Below are positions 52,191-59,541 of a DNA stretch of 64,000 nucleotides, piece after piece; positions within the stretch are counted from its first letter, which is position 1; the number at the start of each line of letters is the position of its first letter. A program made the translations under genes and the position numbers. The DNA lies in contig NZ_JBBMFK010000016.1 in NCBI RefSeq assembly GCF_040096055.1, positions 19,834 to 83,833 on the forward strand, read 5' to 3'. The DNA is from Pseudoflavonifractor intestinihominis. GTDB lineage: Bacteria; Bacillota; Clostridia; Oscillospirales; Oscillospiraceae. The notes beneath the pieces were generated by a model. It searched no databases. It was not told the DNA's origin and worked only from the letters and a program-made list of their open reading frames with translations.

Positions 52191-52222
52191 TGGCACGCCC
52201 GAGGGGATTCGAACCTCCGACC
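52191..52222 (-). pseudogene. 3' end of a tRNA gene (attachment-site remnant)
   Basis: Read on the minus strand, the sequence gives a T arm and loop (TTCGAAT, plus-strand 52207-52213), an acceptor 3' strand and an encoded CCA end (52191-52193). The anticodon and D arms do not follow: the next bases cannot fold into a tRNA, and the T stem already carries an A-C mismatch. The tRNA terminator is intact downstream. This is what remains at the distal end when an element integrates into the 3' part of a tRNA gene. The tRNA identity cannot be told. Confidence 0.75.
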
Positions 52223-52310
52223 TGCCGCTTGCGAGGATCAGGAAAGAGCTTTGCAACAAGATTTCCGGTTTGCAAAGTTATCTGTACAAATTTTCCCCTT
52301 TAGAGGCAGG

Positions 52311-52339
52311 TTGAAATGGAGAGCAGCGTCGTTTATAAT
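52311..52339 (+). promoter_or_regulatory. Promoter of the LytTR/GHKL two-component genes
   Basis: TTGAAA (52311-52316), 17 bases, TATAAT (52334-52339), about 40 bases before the response-regulator start. It is a close match to sigma-A consensus. Confidence 0.8.
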
Positions 52340-52380
52340 AAAAATATATACATACAAGTACAGGGAGAGGGAGGAACAAA

Positions 52381-53088
52381 ATGCTCAGGGTCGCCATTGT
52401 GGAGGACGAACAAAAGGTAGCTGATGAGATGGCCTCTTTTTTCGCGCGATACGGTGCAGAGACGGATACTGAGTTTCAGGTCACGAAGTTTCCCAATGCT
52501 GTGAACTTCCTTTCAGGCTATCAGGCGGGGTTTGATATCATCTGCATGGACATCGAAATGCCGCATATGAACGGAATGGAAGCGGCAAAAAAGCTGAGGG
52601 AGATAGACAGCCAGGTGGTGCTGATTTTTGTCACCAACCTGGCGCAATACGCCATAGACGGCTATGAAGTAGACGCCATGAGCTATATGCTCAAGCCGAC
52701 AAAGTACGCTACATTCCGTTTTGTGATCAAGAAGGCCATGGAGCGGTGCAAAAAAGCGGAAAAGAGCAAGATCGAGATCATGGAGAACGGCACCCTGCTC
52801 TGCCTGCCTGTATCCGCCGTCTATTATGTGGAGATCAACGACCACTCCATTCTGTATCACACGAACCAGGGCAATTATAAAGGCTACGGCACGATGAAAA
52901 AGGTGGAGGATGCTGTGCCGCCCGGGCAGTTTTTCCGGTGCAACAGCTGCTACCTTGTGAATCTGGAACATGTGAAAAAGGTCGATGGCAATAACGTCTG
53001 GGTGGGCAGCGAAGTTATCCAGGTAAGCAGGCCGCGGAAAAAGAGCTTCCTGGAAGCCCTGCACGAGTACTATTGCCAAACACAGTAG
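52381..53088 (+). CDS. LytTR-family response regulator
   Basis: The 235-residue protein has a receiver domain (1-125) with acidic residues at 8-10 (VEDE), the phosphoacceptor aspartate near 58 (IICMDIEMP) and the conserved lysine in MLKPT near 106. A LytTR DNA-binding domain (about 135-232) follows, with YVEINDHSILYHT and FFRCNSCYLVNLEHVK. It resembles AgrA/ComE-type regulators, which bind direct repeats upstream of target promoters. GGAGG precedes the ATG and the kinase gene follows by 9 bases. The downstream GH3 genes are plausible targets. Confidence 0.93.
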   Translation: MLRVAIVEDEQKVADEMASFFARYGAETDTEFQVTKFPNAVNFLSGYQAGFDIICMDIEMPHMNGMEAAKKLREIDSQVVLIFVTNLAQYAIDGYEVDAMSYMLKPTKYATFRFVIKKAMERCKKAEKSKIEIMENGTLLCLPVSAVYYVEINDHSILYHTNQGNYKGYGTMKKVEDAVPPGQFFRCNSCYLVNLEHVKKVDGNNVWVGSEVIQVSRPRKKSFLEALHEYYCQTQ

Positions 53089-53097
53089 GGGCGCAAG

Positions 53098-54405
53098 ATG
53101 GAACAATTCATTGCGATATGGAAGGAAAACATATTCTGGCTGACAGTTCTCTGCGGCTGTCTCCCATTTTGCTGGCGGCTGCCCCGCCGCCGGTATTTTC
53201 CTGCTAAATTTCTCCTAGGTCTGGCTGTTCAGGCCGCCTTTGCTATGAGCTGGGCGGAGTATGTTGAAAAGGCTTTCTCTCGGAATGCGCTTTTGGAATC
53301 CACTCCCTATGTTATCCACATTTTTCTCTTTACGCTCATGATACGCTGGTGCTATGAGTGCGACATGGTTGGAGCTGCATTCTGCGCTATGTGCGGCTAC
53401 TGCCTGCAGCATATTGCGAGCCGGATTCATCTGGTATTTTGGATGGCGGTTGGCTCCAGATGGGAGTGGCTGCGCGATCCCTCGGTGTATCTGTTTTTTG
53501 CGGGCACGTATGTGGCGGGGTATCAGGCCTTCAAGAAACGGTCGGGCGGTGTGATGAACATTATCCGGGTAGATGCCGTCGGACAGCTGATTATCTCCGC
53601 CATCGCATTGTTTGCCATGAATATTGTGGAGATGATACAGTTTTTGTACCAGCCGGCCGCAAAAGATCCGCTGGTAAACATGAGCGGCCCGATTATGGCG
53701 GTGCTGTTTACCTGCATCACACTGATGCTGGAGTACAACCTGCTGTCCTACAAGACGGCAGAGACGGAGCGCAACACGCTCAAAGAGATCGTACAGGAAA
53801 AGCGGAACCAGACCGAGTTTGAAAAAAAGATGATGGAAGCGGTCAACATGAATGCCCATGACCTGAAATACAAGGTCAAGGACGGCGCGCTGCTGCAGGA
53901 CGCCCAGCGGGATATTGAGAGGGCCGTGGACGCATATGATACCGCGCTCCACACCGGCAACGAGGCGCTGGATATCATCCTCTCCAAAAAGAAGCTGGAC
54001 TGCTTCCGGAGGGGCATCCAGCTGATCTGCATTGCGGACGGGAAACGCCTGGATTTTATGAGCGAGTCGGATATTTTTACCCTGTTCGGAAATATTCTGG
54101 ACAACGCGATTGAAGGTGTGGAGCGTCTGGACGACCCGGACGACCGCATTATCCAGCTGAATGTCGTGGGAAGAAACAGTTTTGTTCAGATCCGGGAGGA
54201 AAATTACTTTCGGGATGGCCTGCTGCTCTCCGGACAGACGCTGATGACCACCAAAGAGGACAAGGAGCACCACGGCTACGGCATGAAGAGCATTGCCCTG
54301 CTGGTGGAGAAATACGGAGGACATCACAAGATCGAGACACAGGAGAACCTTTTTGCGCTGGATATCCTGCTGCCCATGCGGGACAGGCAGAATGGGGAGC
54401 GCTGA
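53098..54405 (+). CDS. GHKL-domain sensor histidine kinase
   Basis: This 435-residue protein has about six N-terminal transmembrane helices (1-220) and a coiled-coil region containing the H-box MNAHDLKYKV near residue 260. A GHKL ATPase domain follows, with N-box LFGNILDNAIEG near residue 334 and G-box GYGMKSIALL near 395. This is the AgrC-like architecture that partners LytTR regulators and usually senses peptides or other small signals. It is co-transcribed with the response regulator, and a terminator follows. GC content is lower than in the flanking chromosomal genes. Confidence 0.92.
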   Translation: MEQFIAIWKENIFWLTVLCGCLPFCWRLPRRRYFPAKFLLGLAVQAAFAMSWAEYVEKAFSRNALLESTPYVIHIFLFTLMIRWCYECDMVGAAFCAMCGYCLQHIASRIHLVFWMAVGSRWEWLRDPSVYLFFAGTYVAGYQAFKKRSGGVMNIIRVDAVGQLIISAIALFAMNIVEMIQFLYQPAAKDPLVNMSGPIMAVLFTCITLMLEYNLLSYKTAETERNTLKEIVQEKRNQTEFEKKMMEAVNMNAHDLKYKVKDGALLQDAQRDIERAVDAYDTALHTGNEALDIILSKKKLDCFRRGIQLICIADGKRLDFMSESDIFTLFGNILDNAIEGVERLDDPDDRIIQLNVVGRNSFVQIREENYFRDGLLLSGQTLMTTKEDKEHHGYGMKSIALLVEKYGGHHKIETQENLFALDILLPMRDRQNGER

Positions 54406-54467
54406 CAAAAGCGCCATTCGGATACCCGGGCCTGTCCGTTGGGGCAGAGAAAACAAACTGTTTACAA

Positions 54468-54505
54468 AGCGGACCGCCGGCATGTTGCCGGCGGTCCGCT
54501 TTTCT
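54468..54505 (+). terminator. Terminator of the two-component operon
   Basis: AGCGGACCGCCGGCA (54468-54482) pairs perfectly with 54486-54500 around TGT, followed by TTTTCT. Confidence 0.92.
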
Positions 54506-54610
54506 ATATAACGCACAAAAATTCTGCTTCCAAGAGGGGGAATTCTGGAGAAGAAAATCGTTCTGCGTGTCAGGTTTCGTTGCGAGATGTACAGATTACG
54601 GGGGAGCCCA

Positions 54611-54639
54611 TTGAGGTAATTTGTCATATCCTCTAAGAT
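54611..54639 (+). promoter_or_regulatory. Promoter for the first GH3 gene
   Basis: TTGAGG (54611-54616), 17 bases, TAAGAT (54634-54639), about 60 bases before the GH3 start. The AT-poor 100 bases upstream are where LytTR sites would be expected; I could not identify a convincing repeat pair. Confidence 0.6.
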
Positions 54640-54697
54640 TGGCGTCAAGGAGGCGGATACAGCCTCAAATCCAGAAAAGGAAAGAGGAGGAACCCGA

Positions 54698-57600
54698 ATG
54701 AAACTTACCAAAAGGCATGGTAAAAGAGTGGCCGCATTGCTCCTGAGCGCAGCGATGACCGTGGGACTGGCTGCCTGCGACGGGACCGCTGCTCCCAGCG
54801 CATCTGCTCCCGGCACCACGCCCAGCGCGACCCCTGCGGGCGGGGAACAGACGGCGACGGACCTGATCCAGGAGACGCTGGTGGAGGCCACCGGCACCCA
54901 GACCGGCAATCTTGCGGCTCAGGGCAAGTATTACACCGACTTCAGCACCATTGACGAGGCCAGAGAGCTGGGCGAGCAGCTGAACATCGAAGTGGGTAGT
55001 GAAGGCTTTGTTCTGCTGAAGAACCAGGACAACACCCTTCCCCTGTCCGACACGGAGCGGAATATCACCCTGTTCGGCTATCGGAGCAGCCGGCTCCAGA
55101 CCGTGGGCGGCGGCTCCGGCGCAGGCGACGGCTTCGGGCACGAGTGGACCCTCCAGGAGAGCATGGAGGAGGCTGGCCTGAATGTCAACGAGAAGCTCCT
55201 GAACTATTACAGCGGCGTTGACAACCCTGACGCGCTGGAGCTGGATCCGGACACCTACGCCGCCTCCATCGAGGGGACCTTTGACTTCTACGGGGATGCG
55301 GTGCTGTGGACGATCTCCAGAACCGGATCGGAAGGCCGCGACCTTCTGACGGCGGAGGTGCCCGGTCACAGCGATCCCACCGAGCACTATCTGGAGCTGG
55401 ACGACAACGAGAAGAAGGTCTATGAGTACCTGAAGGAGCTCAAGCAGGAGGGCCGGATCCAGAAGTTCATCGTGATCGTGAACAGCGCCAACGCCTTTGA
55501 GCTGGGCGACATGCAGGACGACAGTGATGTGGACGCCATCATCTGGGTGGGCCACCCCGGCAACGCGGGCATCGCGGCACTGGGCAAGATCCTGACCGGC
55601 GAGGTCAACCCCTCCGGCCATCTGGTGGACATCTTCGCCAGAGATTTCACCCAGGACCCCACCTGGAGCAACTTCGGCAGCAACGTGCAGAATGGATTGG
55701 ACAACTACGTCTACTATGACGACAACGGCACCCTTACGGACAGCGGCTACCGCTCCGTGGAGTACCGGGAGGGCATTTACATTGGCTACCGCTGGTATGA
55801 GACCGTGGCGGCGGATATGGAGGCCCAGTCCGAGGGCAGCGGCGAGAGCTGGTACCAGGAGAACGTGGTCTATCCCTTCGGCTACGGCCTGAGCTACACC
55901 ACCTTTGACTGGGAGCTGACCGGCGTGGCCGAGACTGCCGTGATCGACGCGCCCAACCGCACCGTCACCATGCAGGTGAAGGTCACCAACACCGGCGATG
56001 TGGCCGGCAAGGACGTGGTCCAGGTCTATGCATCCCAGCCCTACTATGAGGGCAGCATTGAGAAGGCGGCCCGGGTCCTGATGGGCTTTGCCAAGACCGA
56101 CCTGCTCCAGCCCGGCGAGAGCCAGGTCGTGCAGGTCCAGTTTGTGGCCCAGGACATGGCGTCCTATGACTACAACGACAAAAACGGAAACGGCTTCAAG
56201 GGCTATGAGCTGGAGGCCGGCGACTACATCATCTCCATCAACCGCAACTCCCACGAGGTGGTGGACAGCGTCGTGCGGACCGTGGAGAGCAACGGCGACG
56301 ACTTCCACACCGGCATCCTCTGCGAGACCGACCTGACCTCCGGCAACGCCATCGGCAACGTTTACAGCGGCGGCGAGACCGTCAACGGCAAGAACGTGGA
56401 GCGCTACAAGTCCACCAACGAGGCCCTGGAGGCCAATGAGATCAGCCGTGAGGGCGGCCTGGAGCTTCCCACTCCCTCCACCCAGGAGGACCGCAACATC
56501 ACCGCCGAAAAGAAGGCGTTCTATGACGCTGAGGAGACCTATCTGGCCTATCAGGACCAGGAGACCGACCCCTGGTATGTGGCTGCCACCCCGGAGACCT
56601 GGACCCAGTCCAACGCCGAGACAGAGACGGTTACTCTCACCATTGAGGGGAACGCCACCAACCCCACCCCCCGCACTACCACCCAGATTCAGCGAGCGGA
56701 TGGCAGCCGGGCGGAGATCCTGCTCAGCGACATGAGCGGCATCTCCTACACCGAGCCCCAGGTTGATGAAAACGGCAACGTCATCCTGGGCACCGACGAG
56801 GGGAGCCAGAAGTGGGACGAGTTCATGAACCAGCTCACCTGGTCGGAGATGGCCTCCATCGTGACCCAGGGCTACTATCTCTCCCCCGCCCTGCCCGCCA
56901 TCGACAAGGTGGAAGGCGTAGACGGTGACGGCCCCTCCCAGGTGAAGGCCGGCTTCTATAACCGCACCACCCCCGGCGGCACACTCTGGGCCTGCGGCTG
57001 CGTGGTGGCCGCCACCTTCAACACTGAGCTGGCCGCCGCCATCGGCAACATGTGCGGCAACGAGGCCCTGTTCCTGAACCTGGGCGGCTGGTACGGCCCC
57101 GGTCTGGAGATCCACCGCTCTCCCTTCGGCGGACGTAACTTTGAGTACTACTCCGAGGACGGCGTCCTGGCCGGCAAGATCTCTGCCGCGCTCATTGGCG
57201 GCGTCCAGGCCAAGGGCGTGCGTACCTATATGAAGCACATGTTCCTGAACAACCAGGAGACCAACCGGAACACTCTGGGCGGCGTCTTTACCTGGTGCAA
57301 CGAGCAGGCCATCCGCGAGATCTATGTAAAGCCCTATGAGTACGCCGTGAAGTACGGACACTCCACCGGCAGCATGTCCGGCATGAACCGGGTGGGCGAC
57401 GCCATGTGCTATACCAACTATGCCACCATGACCGCGCTGATGCGGGACGAGTGGGGCTATCAGGGTGCCAACGTGACCGACACCCTGTTCAACAGCGAGT
57501 ACCACACCTTTGACGCAATGGTCCGTGCCGGCCAGGACATCCCCCTGGGCGTCCGTCCCGGCGGCTATGCCGAGCCCCTCTCCGGCACCTGGGATCCCAC

Positions 57601-58018
57601 TGCCAATGACGGCCGGGGCGGCGTGCTGATCAAGGCCGACGCAGAGGCGGAGACAGACACCGTACTCTCTCCCACCCAGTACTACGCCGTGCGTATGTGC
57701 GCCCAGCACATCCTCTACTCTGCTGCCAACAACCTGGATATCCACAACCAGATGCACGCATTTGAGTTCACCGACCTCGCTGTGGAGTTCTCCGCAGAGA
57801 GCGGCGAGGCCGACGTGAGCCACTCCGATGCTACGGCAGAGGCAATTGCCGTGACTTACAGCACCGAAAGCCCGCTGCCCGAGGGCCTGACCCTGACGCC
57901 GGATGGCATGCTCACCGGCGAGGTGGCCGCCGGCACGCCTGCCTTTACGATCCAGGTCGACGTCCGGGCTGACTACTATCTGTACTTCACCTACAATGTA
58001 ACCGTCACCGTAGTGTAA
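54698..58018 (+). CDS. Surface GH3 beta-glycosidase with reversed domain order (lipoprotein)
   Basis: The 1106-residue protein starts with a lipoprotein signal (lipobox GLAAC, Cys27). The GH3 C-terminal-type domain comes first (about 80-395, ending in PFGYGLSYTTFDW), then a fibronectin-III-like domain (about 400-530). The GH3 catalytic barrel follows (about 730-990), with RNFEYYSEDG, Lys846-His847 and the probable nucleophile Asp928 in VTDTLF. This reversed order is known from some rumen beta-glucosidases. A C-terminal Ig-like tail (about 1020-1106) ends the protein. It should release sugars from glycosides at the cell surface. Specificity (glucoside, xyloside or other) is not readable. Confidence 0.88.
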   Translation: MKLTKRHGKRVAALLLSAAMTVGLAACDGTAAPSASAPGTTPSATPAGGEQTATDLIQETLVEATGTQTGNLAAQGKYYTDFSTIDEARELGEQLNIEVGSEGFVLLKNQDNTLPLSDTERNITLFGYRSSRLQTVGGGSGAGDGFGHEWTLQESMEEAGLNVNEKLLNYYSGVDNPDALELDPDTYAASIEGTFDFYGDAVLWTISRTGSEGRDLLTAEVPGHSDPTEHYLELDDNEKKVYEYLKELKQEGRIQKFIVIVNSANAFELGDMQDDSDVDAIIWVGHPGNAGIAALGKILTGEVNPSGHLVDIFARDFTQDPTWSNFGSNVQNGLDNYVYYDDNGTLTDSGYRSVEYREGIYIGYRWYETVAADMEAQSEGSGESWYQENVVYPFGYGLSYTTFDWELTGVAETAVIDAPNRTVTMQVKVTNTGDVAGKDVVQVYASQPYYEGSIEKAARVLMGFAKTDLLQPGESQVVQVQFVAQDMASYDYNDKNGNGFKGYELEAGDYIISINRNSHEVVDSVVRTVESNGDDFHTGILCETDLTSGNAIGNVYSGGETVNGKNVERYKSTNEALEANEISREGGLELPTPSTQEDRNITAEKKAFYDAEETYLAYQDQETDPWYVAATPETWTQSNAETETVTLTIEGNATNPTPRTTTQIQRADGSRAEILLSDMSGISYTEPQVDENGNVILGTDEGSQKWDEFMNQLTWSEMASIVTQGYYLSPALPAIDKVEGVDGDGPSQVKAGFYNRTTPGGTLWACGCVVAATFNTELAAAIGNMCGNEALFLNLGGWYGPGLEIHRSPFGGRNFEYYSEDGVLAGKISAALIGGVQAKGVRTYMKHMFLNNQETNRNTLGGVFTWCNEQAIREIYVKPYEYAVKYGHSTGSMSGMNRVGDAMCYTNYATMTALMRDEWGYQGANVTDTLFNSEYHTFDAMVRAGQDIPLGVRPGGYAEPLSGTWDPTANDGRGGVLIKADAEAETDTVLSPTQYYAVRMCAQHILYSAANNLDIHNQMHAFEFTDLAVEFSAESGEADVSHSDATAEAIAVTYSTESPLPEGLTLTPDGMLTGEVAAGTPAFTIQVDVRADYYLYFTYNVTVTVV

Positions 58019-58044
58019 CCCGAATCCCTGACAGAATAGGAGGA

Positions 58045-58098
58045 ATGTCCGCGGAGGCACTGTCGCCGACAGCGCCTCCACGGCAAAGTAAACTATGA
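58045..58098 (+). other. Short leader ORF and hairpin before the InlB-repeat lipoprotein gene
   Basis: A 17-codon frame (ATG 58045, stop TGA 58096-58098) overlaps the lipoprotein ATG at 58095. Its body contains a long hairpin: GGAGGC/GCCTCC (58053-58058, 58074-58079) stacked on CTGTCG/CGACAG. AGGAGG (58038-58043) is too near the leader ATG for efficient initiation, and the lipoprotein start has no clear ribosome site. Translational coupling or a structured leader is possible. Confidence 0.35.
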
Positions 58099-59432
58099 AA
58101 AAGCACAAACTTGCTCGCTTTCTTGCACCGATCTGCGCGCTGACGCTGCTGCTCAGCTCCTGCGGCGGAGGCGGCGAAGGCGGCAGCGGCAATTCCGGAT
58201 CGTTTGAGATCGAAGTGACCACCCTGCCCACCAAGACCGAGTACGCCATCGGTGAGGAATTCTCTGTTGCCGGCGGTGAGCTCACCGTGACCAACGCCGA
58301 CGGCTCCACCGCTACGGTCAGCCTGGAGGATGACGGCGTGACCCTCTCCGAGGTCAATACGGACAGCGCGGGGCGGAAGAGCATCACCGTCAACTATGGC
58401 GGGGAGCGTACCCGCTTCGATATCACTGTAAAGCCGTACGTAGTCACCTTTGACATGGGCGGGCACGGCTCCCTGGATCCGGTGGAAGTTACGGAAGCCG
58501 GTCCCGTGGCCAACATGCCCACGGACCCCACCGCGGAGGACGCGGAATTTGACGGCTGGTACTACAACGCCGAGTGCTCTGACCCCTTTGACCCCGACGC
58601 ACAGGTGACCGAAGATATCACCCTGTACGCCAAGTGGGTCGAGGCAGGCACAAACTACCTGACCGTCACCTTTGATTTGGGCTACACCGGCGCCCCCGAG
58701 GCCCAGGTGGTCAATGTGGAGGAGAATGCCACCGTAAGCCAGCCCAGCGATCCCACCCGTGCCGGCTACAGCTTCAACGGCTGGTTCGCCGACCCTGAGG
58801 GAACTGTGGCCTATGACTTCTCCGCTCCCGTCACTGCTGCTCAGACCGCCTATGCCACCTGGACCCGCACCGCCAGCGGCACCAATGAGTATGTCTTCGA
58901 GGCCGAGGATATCGACCTGACCGGCAAGCGGGGCAACGGCTACTCCGGAGAGGCGGAGGGTGTCGGCCTGATCCAGCGGGAGGCGGAGAACAGCCCCACC
59001 CAGGCCAGCAACAACCGTTTTGTAGGCTATACCTATACGCCCAACCTGACGCTGGACTTCCACATCGTCTCGGACATGGCGGTCTCCGACGCCACCATCG
59101 TGGCCAGACTGTCGGGTGAGTTTGCCGACCTGACTCTGACCCCCGACATGTTCACCATCTCACTCAACGGCGAGTCCATCGACTACGGTAAAATCGAGAT
59201 CACGGACGTGCCCTCCGGCGGCGTAAAGGCCTTTGAGGACTTCGTGCTTATCGAGGGTGCCTCTCTGGTGGAGGGTGAGAACCACCTCTCCTTCCTGGTG
59301 AATAACGATGATAACTGGATCGGCGGCGGCACCGTGGCTGCTACGGCTCCGGTGATCGACAATGTAAAAATCACCACCAGCGCTGTCCTGTGGTGGAACG
59401 GCGACTTCGGCCTGCCCATGGATAACTATTGA
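58095..59432 (+). CDS. Lipoprotein with Ig-like domain, two InlB-type repeats and a CBM-like C-terminus
   Basis: The 445-residue protein has a lipoprotein signal with lipobox LLSSC (Cys23) and a Gly-rich linker. A bacterial Ig-like domain (about 36-112) and two Listeria-Bacteroides (InlB B) repeats follow (about 115-182 and 190-258), with FDMGGHGS and FDLGYTG openings and GWYYNAEC/GWFADPEG centres. Residues about 265-440 begin YVFEAEDIDL and look like a beta-sandwich of the CBM6/CBM35 type. It lies between two GH3 genes and has no catalytic signature. A role in capturing glycans at the surface is the natural inference. A terminator follows. Confidence 0.8.
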   Translation: MKKHKLARFLAPICALTLLLSSCGGGGEGGSGNSGSFEIEVTTLPTKTEYAIGEEFSVAGGELTVTNADGSTATVSLEDDGVTLSEVNTDSAGRKSITVNYGGERTRFDITVKPYVVTFDMGGHGSLDPVEVTEAGPVANMPTDPTAEDAEFDGWYYNAECSDPFDPDAQVTEDITLYAKWVEAGTNYLTVTFDLGYTGAPEAQVVNVEENATVSQPSDPTRAGYSFNGWFADPEGTVAYDFSAPVTAAQTAYATWTRTASGTNEYVFEAEDIDLTGKRGNGYSGEAEGVGLIQREAENSPTQASNNRFVGYTYTPNLTLDFHIVSDMAVSDATIVARLSGEFADLTLTPDMFTISLNGESIDYGKIEITDVPSGGVKAFEDFVLIEGASLVEGENHLSFLVNNDDNWIGGGTVAATAPVIDNVKITTSAVLWWNGDFGLPMDNY

Positions 59433-59443
59433 TCCCACTGCGA

Positions 59444-59487
59444 CCGCTGTTCCCGTCCCTGTGCGGGGCGGGAACAGCGGCGTTTTT
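59444..59487 (+). terminator. Terminator after the InlB-repeat lipoprotein gene
   Basis: CCGCTGTTCCCG (59444-59455) pairs with 59469-59480, followed by CGTTTTTG. Confidence 0.9.
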
Positions 59488-59541
59488 GTGAGAAAGAGAA
59501 CGCTGGGAGCTGTGCTTTAATGTCATAAGGGAGGAAAACAA

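Noticed and set aside
52191..52270. Complete tRNA gene
   Set aside because: Only the T loop and acceptor 3' strand are recognisable; the expected anticodon and D arms cannot be folded from the following bases.
54665..58393. 1242-codon open frame on the minus strand
   Set aside because: It is antisense to the GH3 gene and InlB-repeat gene, whose domains are clear. GC-rich codon bias in the real genes leaves the opposite frame open; the predicted product is Gly/Val/Leu/His-rich without domains.
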